DNA of 64,000 nt from Opisthocomus hoazin (GCF_030867145.1 NC_134426.1:2542001-2606000), one strand, 5' to 3'; counted from the stretch's first letter, positions 1 through 11,022 are shown. Numbers and translations are program-made. Notes: generated from the sequence alone by a model not told the origin.

Positions 1-746
1 TGCTGCAGTGAAGGAGAGAATCAGGATTTTGGCCTCCCTTCTGGCAGGAGTCAGCAGATGAGGCAGAGACTGTCACCTTGTACAGGGGAACAAGATCTCA
101 CCAGGCTTGCTGCAAAGTAATACAGATGAGGTACAGACCACAGAGACAGGCTTAGTTGCTGCCTTGGGTTCCTCGTCTGATGCTGTAGCACTTCTTGTTC
201 TGAAGCATACCAATGGCACTTAAGAAACTGGCTTTGTTTTGCAGGCCAAGATTAAGAAAGAAATGCTAGAAGGCATTGCCCTGGAGAAAAAAATTCGAAT
301 TTCCAAATACAAAGTCCCAAATACAAAGTCCCTCACAAAACTTGAGGATTCTGCTTTAGGCTCTGTCTTAGACTTCTGATTAGCTTATGCCAGCCTTACT
401 GCAGCTGCTGAAGCAGGAAGTTTTGGTAACTTCTGCTAGGAATTGGCTTCCTTATTTTAGGTAATTAATTGAGTGTTGATATGTTGTAAAATCTGAGCCC
501 TGATGGAACTGAGTCACGCGTGGCAGTCTGCGTCAGCGTCTCGTTGTGTGGGTTTCCTTTGTGGTTGGATGACAGAGAAAATGACAGCTTTGTTCCCATT
601 CAGTTCAGCTTTCGCTAAAGGTGATCACACTGGGTTCCTGATCGTGGTGATCTTGGGGTCATGACAAAGCCTGAACTTGAGCAGCAAAATACTTCCTCTT
701 AATGGTATTACTTTTTTGACGTCATTTTTTTTTTCCCCTTTCACAG
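1..746 (+). other. NDEL1: NDEL1 intron (3' part)
   Basis: This is non-coding sequence upstream of the first recognisable NDEL1 exon. It ends in a long pyrimidine run followed by CACAG, a strong splice acceptor, at 746. A purine-rich stretch at 244-378 follows a TTTTGCAG and stays open for about 45 codons. It does not resemble the part of NDEL1 expected before the next exon, so it is not called as an exon. Nothing else is recognised here. Confidence 0.6.
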
Positions 747-898
747 GCCTTAGAATCCAAATTAGCTGCTTGCAGAAATTTTGCAAAGGACCAGGCATCA
801 CGGAAATCCTACATTTCAGGGAATGTTAACAGCGGCGTGATGAACAGCAATGGCACAAAGTACCCTCATCCGGGACATACTTCTTTCTTTGACAAAGG
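747..898 (+). CDS. NDEL1: NDEL1 penultimate coding exon
   Basis: NDEL1 (NudE-like 1) is a cytoplasmic dynein and LIS1 adaptor acting at centrosomes and kinetochores and in neuronal migration. The exon is 152 nt, entering after CACAG and leaving at a GTAAGT donor. It translates as a segment beginning [18 protein letters not shown] and ending HTSFFDKG, which I recognise as the C-terminal region of vertebrate NDEL1. It belongs to the regulatory tail downstream of the N-terminal coiled coil. The last codon is split, with two bases (GG) in this exon and the third at 3856. Upstream exons lie outside the window. The frame is open and both splice sites are canonical, so the gene appears functional here. 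The paralogue NDE1 is the alternative, but these residues fit NDEL1 better. Confidence 0.87.
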
Positions 899-3855
899 GT
901 AAGTAAGGATATGCTTTTATCCTGAAAGGGAGTGTGTTTCAGGATGCTACTTGGAGCAGAAGTTATTCTTGGTTTGTCTTTAGCCCACCACAGCTTTCAT
1001 CCTATAGGACAAATAAATTGTGGAGCCAGTCTCAAGGGGATGGGGAGGGTGACAGTGCTGATTTCTGTAAAGCACAGAGCAAAGCAAGCGTGATTGTCTC
1101 GTAGCTGGCAGGGTGTCAGTGCCTGTCCTGTCCCTCTGCTGCCGAATCTCTTGGCAGCTGCATCTCAGGTAATAAAAAATCAACCCAGGCAGCAAACCTG
1201 CTGGTGAAGTGAACGTGCCCTTCGAAAGGATCTCAAGTAAGTAGCGGTGCAGTTGCCATAGCTACTGGTGTGCTCACACGGGGGAAGTACGTGACGGCAA
1301 ATCTGGAGGTTCCCTTGGTGAGAACAGCTGAGTGCAGGCAGCAAATGCTGGCTTGGAGGGTGGTGCCCTGTTTGCTCTACTTCCCCCTCTATGAGGGGAA
1401 AAAGAAAACGTCATTAAGGGCATAGTTCTGGCTGATCGAGGGAGCAACTGCTTCCATGCTCTCTGTGCTGTGCGTCAGCCGTGAAGCCAGAAACTGCTTT
1501 CACAGGAGAAACGACCCCGTGTGTCTCCCGTGACTCGCCCGTGGTCAGGGCTTTCCGCACATCCTCAATACAGAATTTATTTTGGAGAAGTAAATGAGCA
1601 GTTGCCGACCTGAAGAGTGCCGTATACAGAGCAGACAAGCTGAGCTTCCTACAATCATCCTTGTTTGAGCTGAATTGTGTTGCTACGTGGGTAGCGGGGC
1701 AAGTTGCATCTTAGAAACTGGTATTCAGAGTTTTTTTTAGAGTCGCTGTTGTTTGCTGGTTTTGGAAAAGAAGAGTTTGGAGACATAACAAAGTCAGTGT
1801 CCTGTGCAAATCGGACAGACTTTTGGGTCATCTGTGCACTGCAAGGCTGGCTGGGGTCTGTGCATCACCACGGCAGCTCACACTTGCAGGGCACGGGCGA
1901 TATTTCAGGTACAAGCTGTCAGGGTAGTTGCTAGGGAGAGATTATAGCTGTTCTTAGGAGGCAGCATGGCTATATGGAGTTGTGGTGTGACAAATAAGCT
2001 GATTGCTGTGTGGGGTGGGGTCACTTTTAATTATCTGGATTGTCATCACACTTGCTATCTTGGCTGGCTGCCTGGAGTTACCAGCAGGTTGTAGCTGAAA
2101 AAGGTTTAGAAACCCACCCTCCTGAAAACTAACTTCTACAGCAGAGCTGGAGGATGTTAGTGGGCTAGAAAAGGGGGTGGAAATGACTGACGTCCTTATC
2201 GGCAAGTTGTTAGAGATCCCTGCTGTCCTGTCCTCCTCCTCTGCGCGCCCACATGCTGTTGACAGCGGATGGCCCGTGCCTCTTCCCCGCATCGGCTCCT
2301 GCTCAATCTCGCTGCCCCTGTGGAGGTCTCTGAGTGCTGGGGCTGATCGCAGTGTCTGTGCTGGGCACGCGTCTCCGTGGCTGCCGTGTAAAACCTGTAC
2401 AACTTTGCACGTGTAAGCTGAACCGAGCTCTGAACTGCAATGTGGTCAGCCCCATCACGCCCGCACGCTGCAGCAGCCGCCCAGCTCCAGCCGCACTGGC
2501 AGGAGTCGGACCTGGAGCATGCGGCGGTGGCTGGGTACGAGGGGCTGAGGCAAGGCATGCCTTGCTTATCCCCTCTCCTCCTCTCTCCCCAGCCCCTGTA
2601 CTCTCCTCCCTGCCCCTCATTGTTGCTGGAGCCTGAAACAGCCACATGTGATTGTAGATGCCATCCCATCTGCAGCCGCTGCCTAAAGAGCAGCCGGTGG
2701 TTGGGTGGTGGGAATGGGACAGAGGTAACTCAGCCGCAGCATTACATTTCCCCTTACTTTCCTTCCTCTGCCATTTTGTTGGTTAAAGTGTTTGGCCAGT
2801 CTCCATCTCCTGTCAAACATCTGCTCTTTGCTTGCTGAGCGGAGCTGAGCAGGCAGCCGAAGACAGCGATGGGCAGGAGCTGACACAGGGGAGCGTCACT
2901 TTAGCAGAGGCCTGGAGGACAGCTGGGCCCGCAGCGAGGCTTTGCTGGGGAATTGGAAGAGTCAGGACTTGCCTACTTTTTCAAAACTCAGTGTCTGCTG
3001 TGAGATTAGATTCCTGCAGACTTGTTCCTTCAGGAATGTGCTGTTACTGTTCGGATGCCCGGGCATGGCAGAACAGCACCTGAGGATGTTCTCGAATAGA
3101 TACTTGTTTTTTTTGGTGTTGTAATATTTCTTAATTGGTTATTAACTTCGATCCAGTTGGGGAACAAAATGGCTCTGACTTTGATGGGCTCTGCAGAGCC
3201 TTGGCACTTGAACAGCAGAGCTGAGGCAGCATGTGAGCCAGCATGTAGTGTTTGTTGCTTGAGGCATGAACTCCGTGTTCACTGCTCCCCCACTCCCCTG
3301 CCCGCACTCTTATCAAAGTCCTTGTAGATGGTGTTTATGTTTAGGTTATTTTGGTCAGTCTGCTGGGCTTTGATTTATTCAAACAAGCTCAGGTTTGAAT
3401 GTGAGAAGCACCTCTGCTTGCACACTTGTAGCAGTCCCGTGAAGCACGTAGGGATATTTACACAGTGCACACAGTTACCCCAACCCTGATCGTAATACAT
3501 CAGGCAGTGAAAGCAGGGCGGTCTTCCCGTTCCCTAGTCCGCCTTATGAAAAAGTTTTCCTGGAAAAGAGGGACGTGTGGGTACCTCGGATGCAGGTGAG
3601 TAATCCCATGTCCTGTAACGTGCTTTGCAATGCTCCAGGCTTTTATCTGGGTCACGCGCTTGCGGCCGTGGAGTATGGTGGGAGTGCTGGTTGTCGCTGA
3701 AATAGGACCCCTCGTCTGCCCGGGCAGAGGTGGAAGGGGAGAGGTCTGGTGAGGTTCAGCTGAACACCTTTGCTTTGCCCCATTCCTTGCATTCAGGGTT
3801 ATGGCCAAGAATGTCTTTATCGTGTGCATAAACTGTTTCAATTTTTCTCCACTAG
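899..3855 (+). other. NDEL1: NDEL1 last intron
   Basis: This intron of about 3 kb runs from the GTAAGT donor at 899 to the CTCCACTAG acceptor ending at 3855. I looked for the exon encoding the longer, proline-rich NDEL1 C-terminus (GFDPAPPPP type) and did not find it. It may lie outside the window or be too diverged to recognise by eye. The stretch near 2460-2640 is GC-rich and gives several overlapping open frames on both strands, which I treat as composition. No mobile element is evident. Confidence 0.6.
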
Positions 3856-3898
3856 GTGTGAAAAGGTCGTATTCCCCACCTTGGTCATGGGTAAATGA
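3856..3898 (+). CDS. NDEL1: NDEL1 alternative short terminal exon
   Basis: After the CACTAG acceptor, the first base completes the split glycine codon. The frame then reads CEKVVFPTLVMGK followed by TGA at 3896-3898. This closely matches the short alternative C-terminus known for mammalian NDEL1 (an EKVIFPTL-type tail), which replaces the longer proline-rich ending. The phase fits exactly with the exon ending at 898. The terminal residues differ slightly from the mammalian form, as expected between classes. What is seen is the phase, the acceptor and the motif. That it is an alternative rather than the only terminal exon is inferred from mammalian transcripts. Confidence 0.8.
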
Positions 3899-4965
3899 AT
3901 TCATTTGCAATGATAAGCTGCATGCCTTTTAACTCGGTGCTTGGAGGTGCAGAGTCGGTGGTTGTGCTAACTGCATGGGGTAGTTCTCTCAGCGTTACAA
4001 ACTAATGGTCCATGATCAAAGCCTGAGGCCGCAATCCCTCTCTTTCTCCTTACTTTAGATAAACTCCTCTGCTGCTGTGACCTGTTGCAAACATAAGATT
4101 GAGTGCTGCTTGCTTTCTTGATCTAATCAATAGTTCTTCAAATACATGCATGGTTCTGATTGAATCAGTCACATCAGAGATACAGGATGAAGTATCCCTG
4201 CTGTTAATTTAGTGAATTTTGAAAGTTAGTTTGCCCTTTGGTCGTGTTTTTCCTTCGACGTTTCGTTGCTGTCGTCTTGTCGATGCTCGGTTGCCGTGGT
4301 TCTGGCCAATGGGAAAGCCAACAAAGGCACAGATGTGCTGGGAGCCGGCCAGGGTTGCAGAGCAGGGGCGGAGGACGGTGTGATCAGCAGCGTGCGCGTC
4401 GAGACAGCAGTGCTCCGGCTCGGTGCCACCGTCCCTGCCCGCCACAGCCGTGCCAGCTGGAAGCAGCCTGCGCAGACCCCGGGGTCCCGGGCTCTGTGGG
4501 GGGATCCTGAGCACAGGGGCTCGGTGCAGGCACCACCTCCAGCATCCAAGGGTCTGGCTCGTCTCCCTCATCTGCCTCTCGAGGGAGCGCGGAGGGTTCC
4601 CTGTGCTGTCGAAAGGTGCAGGTCCCTGCCAGCTTCATCTGCCACAGCCTTGTCCCCATCTTCCTCCTTGCATCTCCGTGCTGGGCGTTCCTCTGCCTCC
4701 TTGTGCTGTTACTGCTGCTTGGGAGGGTAAGCGGTGTGTTTCAAAGCACTGCCCTGCCTGAAAACTCCCTTTTCCTCTTGTTTTATTGGGGGGCTGGTCT
4801 CCGAGCATGCTTTGAGCCCATCCATTTACTCCTCAGCCTGGGCTATTCAGCAACAGGAGAATTTTCTGCTGAGGCTTTGTTGGATACTTAGAGTTGAGAG
4901 AGTCTTGGAGATAAGGTTCCAAGCACAAAACACAGCTTGGAATAAAGATTAATATGTAAAAATCC
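3899..4965 (+). other. NDEL1: NDEL1 3' UTR for the short isoform
   Basis: This follows the stop codon directly and reaches an AATAAA at 4941. It is AT-rich at first, then GC-rich between about 4290 and 4700. Several open frames of around 100 codons overlap in the GC-rich part on both strands. None shows family similarity, so they are treated as composition. Confidence 0.5.
4941..4946 (+). terminator. Polyadenylation signal candidate
   Basis: A canonical AATAAA lies about 1.04 kb after the NDEL1 stop, in an AT-rich stretch following the GC-rich part of the presumed 3' UTR. It is the first clear canonical hexamer I noticed downstream of that stop. Use is inferred from position only. Confidence 0.45.
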
Positions 4966-5489
4966 GTCTTTAGCAATCACAGGGCAGAGAGAGCAGTTGG
5001 AAACGGGCACAAGGTCCACGCCACTGCAGGGGCAGGCAGTCAGGAACATCCATCAGAAACCACTGCTGGGGCTGTTCCCAGCAGGGACTGGGTCTTCGGC
5101 TCCCTGTGAAGCACCCCTGAGCCCAGTTTCTTAGGAAGCCCAGAGCAAGGGCACAGCGCGGGCCCCACAGAGTGGGTCGGGTCTGAGGGATGGCAAAATG
5201 AGGCAGAAGCAGCAGGCAAGTGATCTGCCTGGGATTAATGGCTGCGGGCAGGTCTCCAGGCTGTCGGGCAGTGTCAGCTCCGTGCAGGAGCCCCGCGCCT
5301 GTGTCAGGCCTGGGCAGAGCGGCTGAAGGCTGGAGCGATGCGTGTGCTCCTCCCGGCACTGTCGGAGACCTTGGAGACCGGGCGCAAGGACTTCTCTTCC
5401 CCGCTCTCCTCTGGGAGGTTAGCCAGGAGTCATCCAGCATACTTTATTTGTTATTTTTCACAGTTCCTCTGTTTAAAGTATTTTAATTT
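4966..5489. other. Intergenic, nothing recognised
   Basis: There is a GC-rich patch with overlapping open frames on both strands at 4970-5440. They show no domain, no signal peptide and no repeat similarity that I can see. It separates the NDEL1 end from the CR1 block. Confidence 0.4.
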
Positions 5490-5530
5490 CACAGAATAAC
5501 AGAATGGTAGGGGTTGCAAGGGACCTCTGT
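5490..5530 (-). mobile_element. Truncated CR1 3' tail, inverted
   Basis: Read on the minus strand, this matches the last 40 or so bases of the CR1 3' end, with the CCACAGAGGTCCC core, the AACCCCTAC motif and an ATTCTGT tail. It directly abuts the 5' end of the full-length plus-strand CR1 that follows, so the two are head to head. It is either an independent tiny insertion or a product of an inverted insertion event. Confidence 0.75.
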
Positions 5531-5631
5531 GGGCGCGGGCAGGGCGAGCGGGGAAGGCGACTGGCAGGGTACAGCCGCCCCTTCTGGCTACTCGAGTAGT
5601 GGGCATCGCTCTTCCAGGAGATATTCTAACC

Positions 5632-6723
5632 ATGGTTACCACCCGTGGTAAAGCTGTGGCTCGAAGGAGTGTGGGGACCCAGACGGAGGCCCCATGCAAG
5701 AACGCGGGTGTCCAGGTCTCTGGCTGCAGGGAGTGCCTGAGCCTGGCGCTCGTACCGGAGGACAGCAGAGACAACGGCTGTGTTCGGTGCGAGCAGGTGA
5801 ATGACCTGCTCAGCCTGGTGGCAGAACTGAAGGAGGAAGTGGAGAGGCTGAGGAGCATCCGGGAGTGTGAGAGGGAGATCGACTGGTGGAGCCGCACCCT
5901 GCCCTCCCTGAGGCAGCGGCAGCAGGAGGCGGCTCCACAGAAAGCAGAGAACCCCCAACCCTCTTGCCACCGAGCAGAAAGAGGGGGCCTAAGAGATGGG
6001 GGGGAATGGAAACAGGTCCCTGCTCGGGGGGGCAAGCGAATTTCCCCCCAGCCTCCCTCACCTGCTCAGTTGCCCTTAAGCAACAGGTATGGGGCTCTGG
6101 AATGTGAGGGACTGGCCACAGAGGATGTGGGTGAAGGTGAGGCTCCATCCAGGGGGTTGCCTAGAACGAGTCAGACAGCCCCACGTATTACAACTGCCTC
6201 AACTAAGAAAAAAAGGAGGGTCATTGTCATAGGTGATTCCCTTCTGAGGGGAACAGAGGGCCCGATCTGCCGACCGGACCCATCCCACAGGGAAGTCTGC
6301 TGCCTCCCTGGGGCCCGGGTTAGGGATGTTGCGAAGAAACTCCCTGGTCTGGTGCGGCCTTCTGATTACTACCCCCTCTTGGTAATGCAGGTTGGCGGAG
6401 ACGAGGTAGCAGAAAGAAGTCCCAAGGCCATCAAAAGGGACTTCAGGGCACTGGGGCGACTGGTTGAGGGATCAGGGGCGCAGGTGGTGTTTTCCTCCAT
6501 CCCATCAGTGGCAGGGGACAGCACTGAAAGGGGCAGGAAAACTCACCTGGTTAACAGGTGGCTCAGGGACTGGTGCCATCGGTCAAATTTTGGCTTTTTT
6601 GATCATGGGGAGGTGCACACAGCACCGGGCCTGCTGGCAACAAGTGGAGTTCAGCTATCACAAAGGGGGAAAAGAATTCTTGGCCACGAGCTGGCGGGGC
6701 TCATTGAGAGGGCTTTAAACTAG
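5632..6723 (+). CDS. CR1 ORF1 protein with esterase-like domain
   Basis: This is a 363-residue open frame starting at an ATG in a strong context (ACCATGG). Residues about 32-53 hold two CxxC pairs, a zinc-finger-like arrangement. Residues about 55-82 are rich in Leu, Glu and Arg in heptad spacing, a likely coiled coil. From about residue 195 a VIVIGDSLLRG motif opens an SGNH/GDSL-type esterase-like domain running to the C-terminus. CR1 ORF1 proteins are known to combine a zinc-finger-like module with an esterase domain. They bind RNA and assist retrotransposition in the ribonucleoprotein. Earlier in-frame codons at 5599 are non-ATG, so 5632 is preferred. The stop is at 6721-6723, and the ORF2 frame is open across this junction. 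Confidence 0.85.
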   Translation: MVTTRGKAVARRSVGTQTEAPCKNAGVQVSGCRECLSLALVPEDSRDNGCVRCEQVNDLLSLVAELKEEVERLRSIRECEREIDWWSRTLPSLRQRQQEAAPQKAENPQPSCHRAERGGLRDGGEWKQVPARGGKRISPQPPSPAQLPLSNRYGALECEGLATEDVGEGEAPSRGLPRTSQTAPRITTASTKKKRRVIVIGDSLLRGTEGPICRPDPSHREVCCLPGARVRDVAKKLPGLVRPSDYYPLLVMQVGGDEVAERSPKAIKRDFRALGRLVEGSGAQVVFSSIPSVAGDSTERGRKTHLVNRWLRDWCHRSNFGFFDHGEVHTAPGLLATSGVQLSQRGKRILGHELAGLIERALN

Positions 6724-9584
6724 GTTCGAAGGGGGAAGGGGATATTGCCCACCTCACTAGGGATGAGCCTAGGCTTGGAGTGCCAAGGCCAGGGGTGAGA
6801 TTGACAGCCCAGCTCAAGTGTGTTTACACCAATGCACGTAGTATGGCCAATAAACAGGAGGAGCTGGAAGCCATTATATAGCAGGACGGCTACGACTTGG
6901 TCGCCATCACAGAAACGTGGTGGGACAACTCGCATGACTGGCATGCTGTCATAGATGGCTACAGACTCTTTAGGAAAGACAGACCAACAAGGAGAGGTGG
7001 GGGAGTTGCTCTATATGTGAGGCAGCAACTGGAATGCATTGAGCTTGGCCTGGGGGCAAGTGAAGAAGGAGTTGAAAGCTTGTGGGTTAGAATTAAGGGA
7101 CAGGCTCACACGGGTGACATTACGGTGGGTGTATACTACAGGCCACCCGACCAGGAGGAGGAGGTTGATGAAGCCTTCTACAGGCAGCTGCAAGCAGCCT
7201 CACAGTCACAGGCTCTGGTTCTCATGGGGGACTTCAACCACCCTGACATCAGCTGGGAAGACCATACAGCTAGGCAGGCGCAATCCAGGAGGTTCCTACA
7301 GAGCATCGATGATAACTTTCTGATGCAAGTGGTGGAGGAACCAACAAGGAAAGGCGCGCTGCTGGACCTCGTGTTAACAAACAAGGAGGGACTGGTGGAG
7401 GACGTGAAGGTTGGAGGTAGACTCGGCTGCAGTGACCATGAAATGGTCGAGTTCAGGATCCTGCGTGGAGGAAGCAGGGCGATAAGCAGGATCAAAACCC
7501 TGGACCTCAGGAGGGCTGACTTTGCCCTCTTCAAGGAGCTACTGGGAGGAATCCCGTGGGCCAGGGCTCTCGAAGGCAGGGGGGTCCATGAGTGCTGGTT
7601 GCTTTTTAAACAACACTTCTTCCATGCACAGGAGCAATGCATCCCCCTGAGAAAGAAATTTAGCAAAGGAGGAAGGAGACCTGCATGGTTAAACAAGGAG
7701 CTTCTAGCGGAGATCAGGCAGAAGAGAAAGGTGCATGGCATGTGGAAAGAGGGACAGGCCACTTGGGAAGAGTGCAGAAACGTAGTGAGAGCATGCAGGG
7801 ATGCGACGAGGAAGGCCAAGGCTCACCTGGAATTGAAGCTGGCAAGGGATGTCAAAAACAACAAGAAGGGCTTCTTCAACTACATCAGCAGCAAAAGGAA
7901 GGCTAGGGACAACGTGGGGCCGCTGCTGAATGAGGCGGGTGTCCTGGTGACGGAGGATGCGGAGAAGGCAGAGCTAATGAATGCCTTCTTTGCTTCAGTC
8001 TTCAGTGCTAAGACTGGCCCTCAGGAATCCCAGGCCCCGGAGGTAAGAGAGGAAGCCTACAGAGAGGACGACTTTCCCTTGGTCGAGGAGGACTGTGTGA
8101 GGGATCGCTTAAGCGATCTGGATGCCCACAAATCCATGGGCCCCGATGGAATGCACCCACGAGTGCTGAGGGAGCTGGCGGATGTCATTGCTGAGCCACT
8201 CTCCATCATCTTTGAGAGGTCCTGGAAGACAGGAGAGGTGCCCGAGGACTGGAGAAAGGCCAATGTCACTCCAATCTTCAAAAAGGGCAAGAAGGAGGAC
8301 CCAGGGAACTACAGGCCGGTCAGCCTCACCTCCATCCCGGGAAAGGTGATGGAGCATCTTATCCTGGAGGCTATCATGAAGCAAGTGGAAGAAAAGAAGG
8401 TTATCAGGAGTAGTCAGCATGGATTCACCAAGGGGAAATCATGCCTGACCAATCTGATAGCTTTCTACGATGACATGACTGGCTGGGTAGACGAAGGGAG
8501 AGCTGTGGATGTTATCTACCTTGACTTCAGCAAGGCTTTCGACACAGTCTCCCATGATATCCTCCTGGGGAAGCTGAGGAAGTGTGGGCTGGATGAGTGG
8601 TCGGTGAAGTGGATAGAGAACTGGCTGAATGGCAGAACTCAGAGGGTTGTCATCAGCGGCGCTGAGTCTAGTTGGAGGCTGGTGACAAGTGGTGTCCCTC
8701 AGGGGTCAGTACTGGGCCCAGTCTTGTTTAACTTCTTCATCAACGACCTGGATGAAGAGTTAGAATGTACCCTCAGCAAGTTTGCTGATGACACCAAACT
8801 GGGAGGTGTGGTAGATACACCAGAAGGCTGTGCTGCCATTCAGCGTGACCTGGATAGGCTGGAGAGCTGGGCAGAGAGGAACCTGATGAGGTTCAACAAG
8901 GGCAAGTGCAGGGTCCTGCACCTGGAGAGGAACAACCTCATGCACCAGTACAGGCTTGGGGTGGACCTGCTGGAGAGCAGCTCTGCGGAGAGGGACATGG
9001 GTGTCCTGGTGGACAACAGGTTAACTATGAGCCAGCAGTGTGCCCTGGCTGCCAAGAAGGCCAATGGGATCCTGGGGTGCATCAAGAAGAGTGTGGCCAG
9101 CAGGACAAGGGAGGTTCTCCTTCCCCTCTACAGTGCCCTGGTGAGGCCTCATCTGGAGTACTGTGTCCAGTTCTGGGCTCCCCAGTTCAAGAAGGATGAA
9201 GAGCTACTGGAGAGAGTCCAGCGGAGGGCTACAAGGATGGTGAGGGGACTGGAGCATCTCCACTACGAGGAGAGGTTGAGGGAACTGGGCTTGTTCAGCC
9301 TGAAGAAGAGAAGGCTGCGAGGGGACCTTATAAATGCCTACAAATATCTGAAGGGTGGGTGTCAGGAGGATGAGGCCAAGCTCTTTTCAGTGGTGCCCAG
9401 TGACAGGACAAGGGGTAATGGGCACAAACTGAGGCACAGGAAGTTCCGTCTGAACATGAGGAGGAACTTCTTCTCTCTGAGGGTGACGGAGCACTGGAAC
9501 AGGCTGCCCAGGGAGGTTGTGGAGTCTCCTTCTCTGGAGATATTCAAGACCCTCCTGGACAAGGTCCTGTGCAGCCTGCTGTAG
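6723..9584 (+). pseudogene. CR1 ORF2 endonuclease/reverse transcriptase, one nonsense codon
   Basis: The frame is open from 6723 to the stop at 9582-9584, except for a TAG at 6879-6881. The minus-strand CR1 copy at 46.7 kb has CAG at the same place, so this is a C-to-T nonsense change. The only in-frame ATG before the stop is at 6843, already inside the endonuclease start (NARSM). Domains in order: an AP-type endonuclease at about 6800-7480 with [16 protein letters not shown] and SDHEMVEF; a linker; then a reverse transcriptase at about 8085-8950 with [10 protein letters not shown] and the catalytic FADD at 8781-8792. A C-terminal Cys/Arg-rich region follows. Everything after 6881 is intact. 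If the nonsense codon is real, no full-length ORF2p can be made. Confidence 0.85.
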
Positions 9585-9683
9585 GTGACCCTGCTTCGGC
9601 GGGGGGGTTGGACTAGATGACCCACAGAGGTCCCTTCCAACCCCTACTATTCTGTGATTCTGTGATTCTGTGATTCTGTGATT

Positions 9684-10483
9684 AATGCCACATGCCCACC
9701 AAAAGAGACACTGGGTACCCACTAAAAGACCACGTGCCCAGCAAAATCAATACTGGGTGCCCAACAAGATATCAGCTTGTGACCAAAATGCCACGTACCC
9801 ACGAAAAATATCACAGGGTGCCCACCAATATTCCAGGTGGCACCCAAAATGCCAGGTGGCCGACAAAAGAAATGCTGGCAGCCCACCAAAGGAAATGCCA
9901 GGTGGCCACCAAAATAAAGGCTGGTTGCCTATCAAGACGGCAGTTGGCCACCACAACGCGACATGCCCAACAAACAAAATGCTGGGTGCCCACCGAGATG
10001 CCAGGTGCCACCAAAGGAAATGCTGGGTGGTTAAGGAGATGCCAGGTGGCCACCTGGTGAAGAACTCTGGGTAAGCGTTTAGGTGGCCATCAAGATAAAG
10101 ACTAGGTGCCCACCAAGATGCCAGCTGGCCACACAAAATAAATGCTGGGTGCCCATCAGTATGTCAGGTGTCCTCCAAAACACCACGTACTAGCCAAATG
10201 TTATACTGGGTGCTCACCAAGATGCTAGGAGCCAACCAAAACGCCACATGCCCACCAAAACAAAGTCTGGGTCCGTACCAAGATGCTGGTTCTCACCATA
10301 ATAAATGCTGGGTGCAAATGAAGATGCTGTGTGGCCCACCAAATGTTACATGCCCACCAAAAGAAAGGCTGTGTGCTTACAGAGATGCCAGGTGGCCACG
10401 AATATGCCACGTGTCCACCAAATAATGTCCGGTTGCCTGTCAAGATGCCAGGTGGGCAACAAAAGAAACGCTGGTTGCCCACC
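9684..10483 (+). repeat. 19/23-bp minisatellite array, left block (M1)
   Basis: The tandem array consists of two interleaved monomer types, about TGCCCACCAARATGCCAGG (19 bp) and a 23-bp version carrying an extra AGAA-like four bases. It begins directly after the CR1 tail, at the same phase found inside the main array near 24480, and ends exactly where an LTR-like TGTGGAATT sequence starts. It contains the landmarks also seen in the main array, such as the unit with CTAAGC/GTAAGC-TTTAGG at 10063. Its distance between landmarks is shorter, so it has an internal loss. Confidence 0.9.
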
Positions 10484-11022
10484 TGTGGAATTATTTGTAA
10501 AATTAAGGTTTCACATCTGAAAATTAAGGTTTATATGAAAAACGTAGAAGTGTTCACCCACTGAGGAAAAGCATGAAATCAAAAGGAGCTCTGAGGATGG
10601 GACACAGCTGCAGCAGGCAGGCGAGGAATCCACTAACACAGCAACTCCCTGCAAGGTACCATAGAGGATGGAACGGAGTGGAGACTCCGTGGCCCTGCTC
10701 CGTGATGATAAAGCGAGAAGAAATGGTTCTCTAGAACTGATCAGCAGCTCAGCTGGCCCCCTGAGCCAACAGGTTTTCGAAACCTTGCCAAAGTGCTATC
10801 CTCTCGTGAACTTTGCTCGTTTTAATATCATTTTAATACCAAAACACACCTCCATCCCGAAGGCTCCCCACCTCCGAGGTGCGACCACCCCTCTTCGAGT
10901 CTGCGCTCTCGATTTTTCGTAAACTCTACCTTTAAACGTGAAGCGAGAGAATTTTACACCAATCAAGATAAAAGCTATGTATGACTACAGTCACTCAAAC
11001 TCCACCTTAAAGCTAGAAAGGC

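Larger units (their letters stand above)
5531..9683 (+). mobile_element. CR1: Near full-length CR1 LINE
   Basis: The element has a GC-rich 5' leader of about 100 bp, ORF1, ORF2, a short 3' UTR with the hairpin-like CR1 end, and a tail of about four ATTCTGTG units (about 9648-9683). Most avian CR1 copies are heavily 5'-truncated, so a copy with both reading frames is uncommon. ORF1 is uninterrupted and ORF2 shows one nonsense codon, which suggests comparatively recent insertion. The 3' tail runs straight into the minisatellite with no intervening unique sequence. No target-site duplication could be defined, which is usual for CR1. Confidence 0.93.

Noticed and set aside
244..378. Possible exon after TTTTGCAG reading KIKKEMLEGIALEKKIRI
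   Set aside because: It does not fit the NDEL1 protein before the exon at 747, and it contains a local duplication of a CAAAGTCCC motif. No donor with a matching phase was found.
4226..4730. Overlapping open frames of 90-150 codons on both strands
   Set aside because: This is a GC-rich 3' UTR. No motif is present, and frames overlap in most phases.
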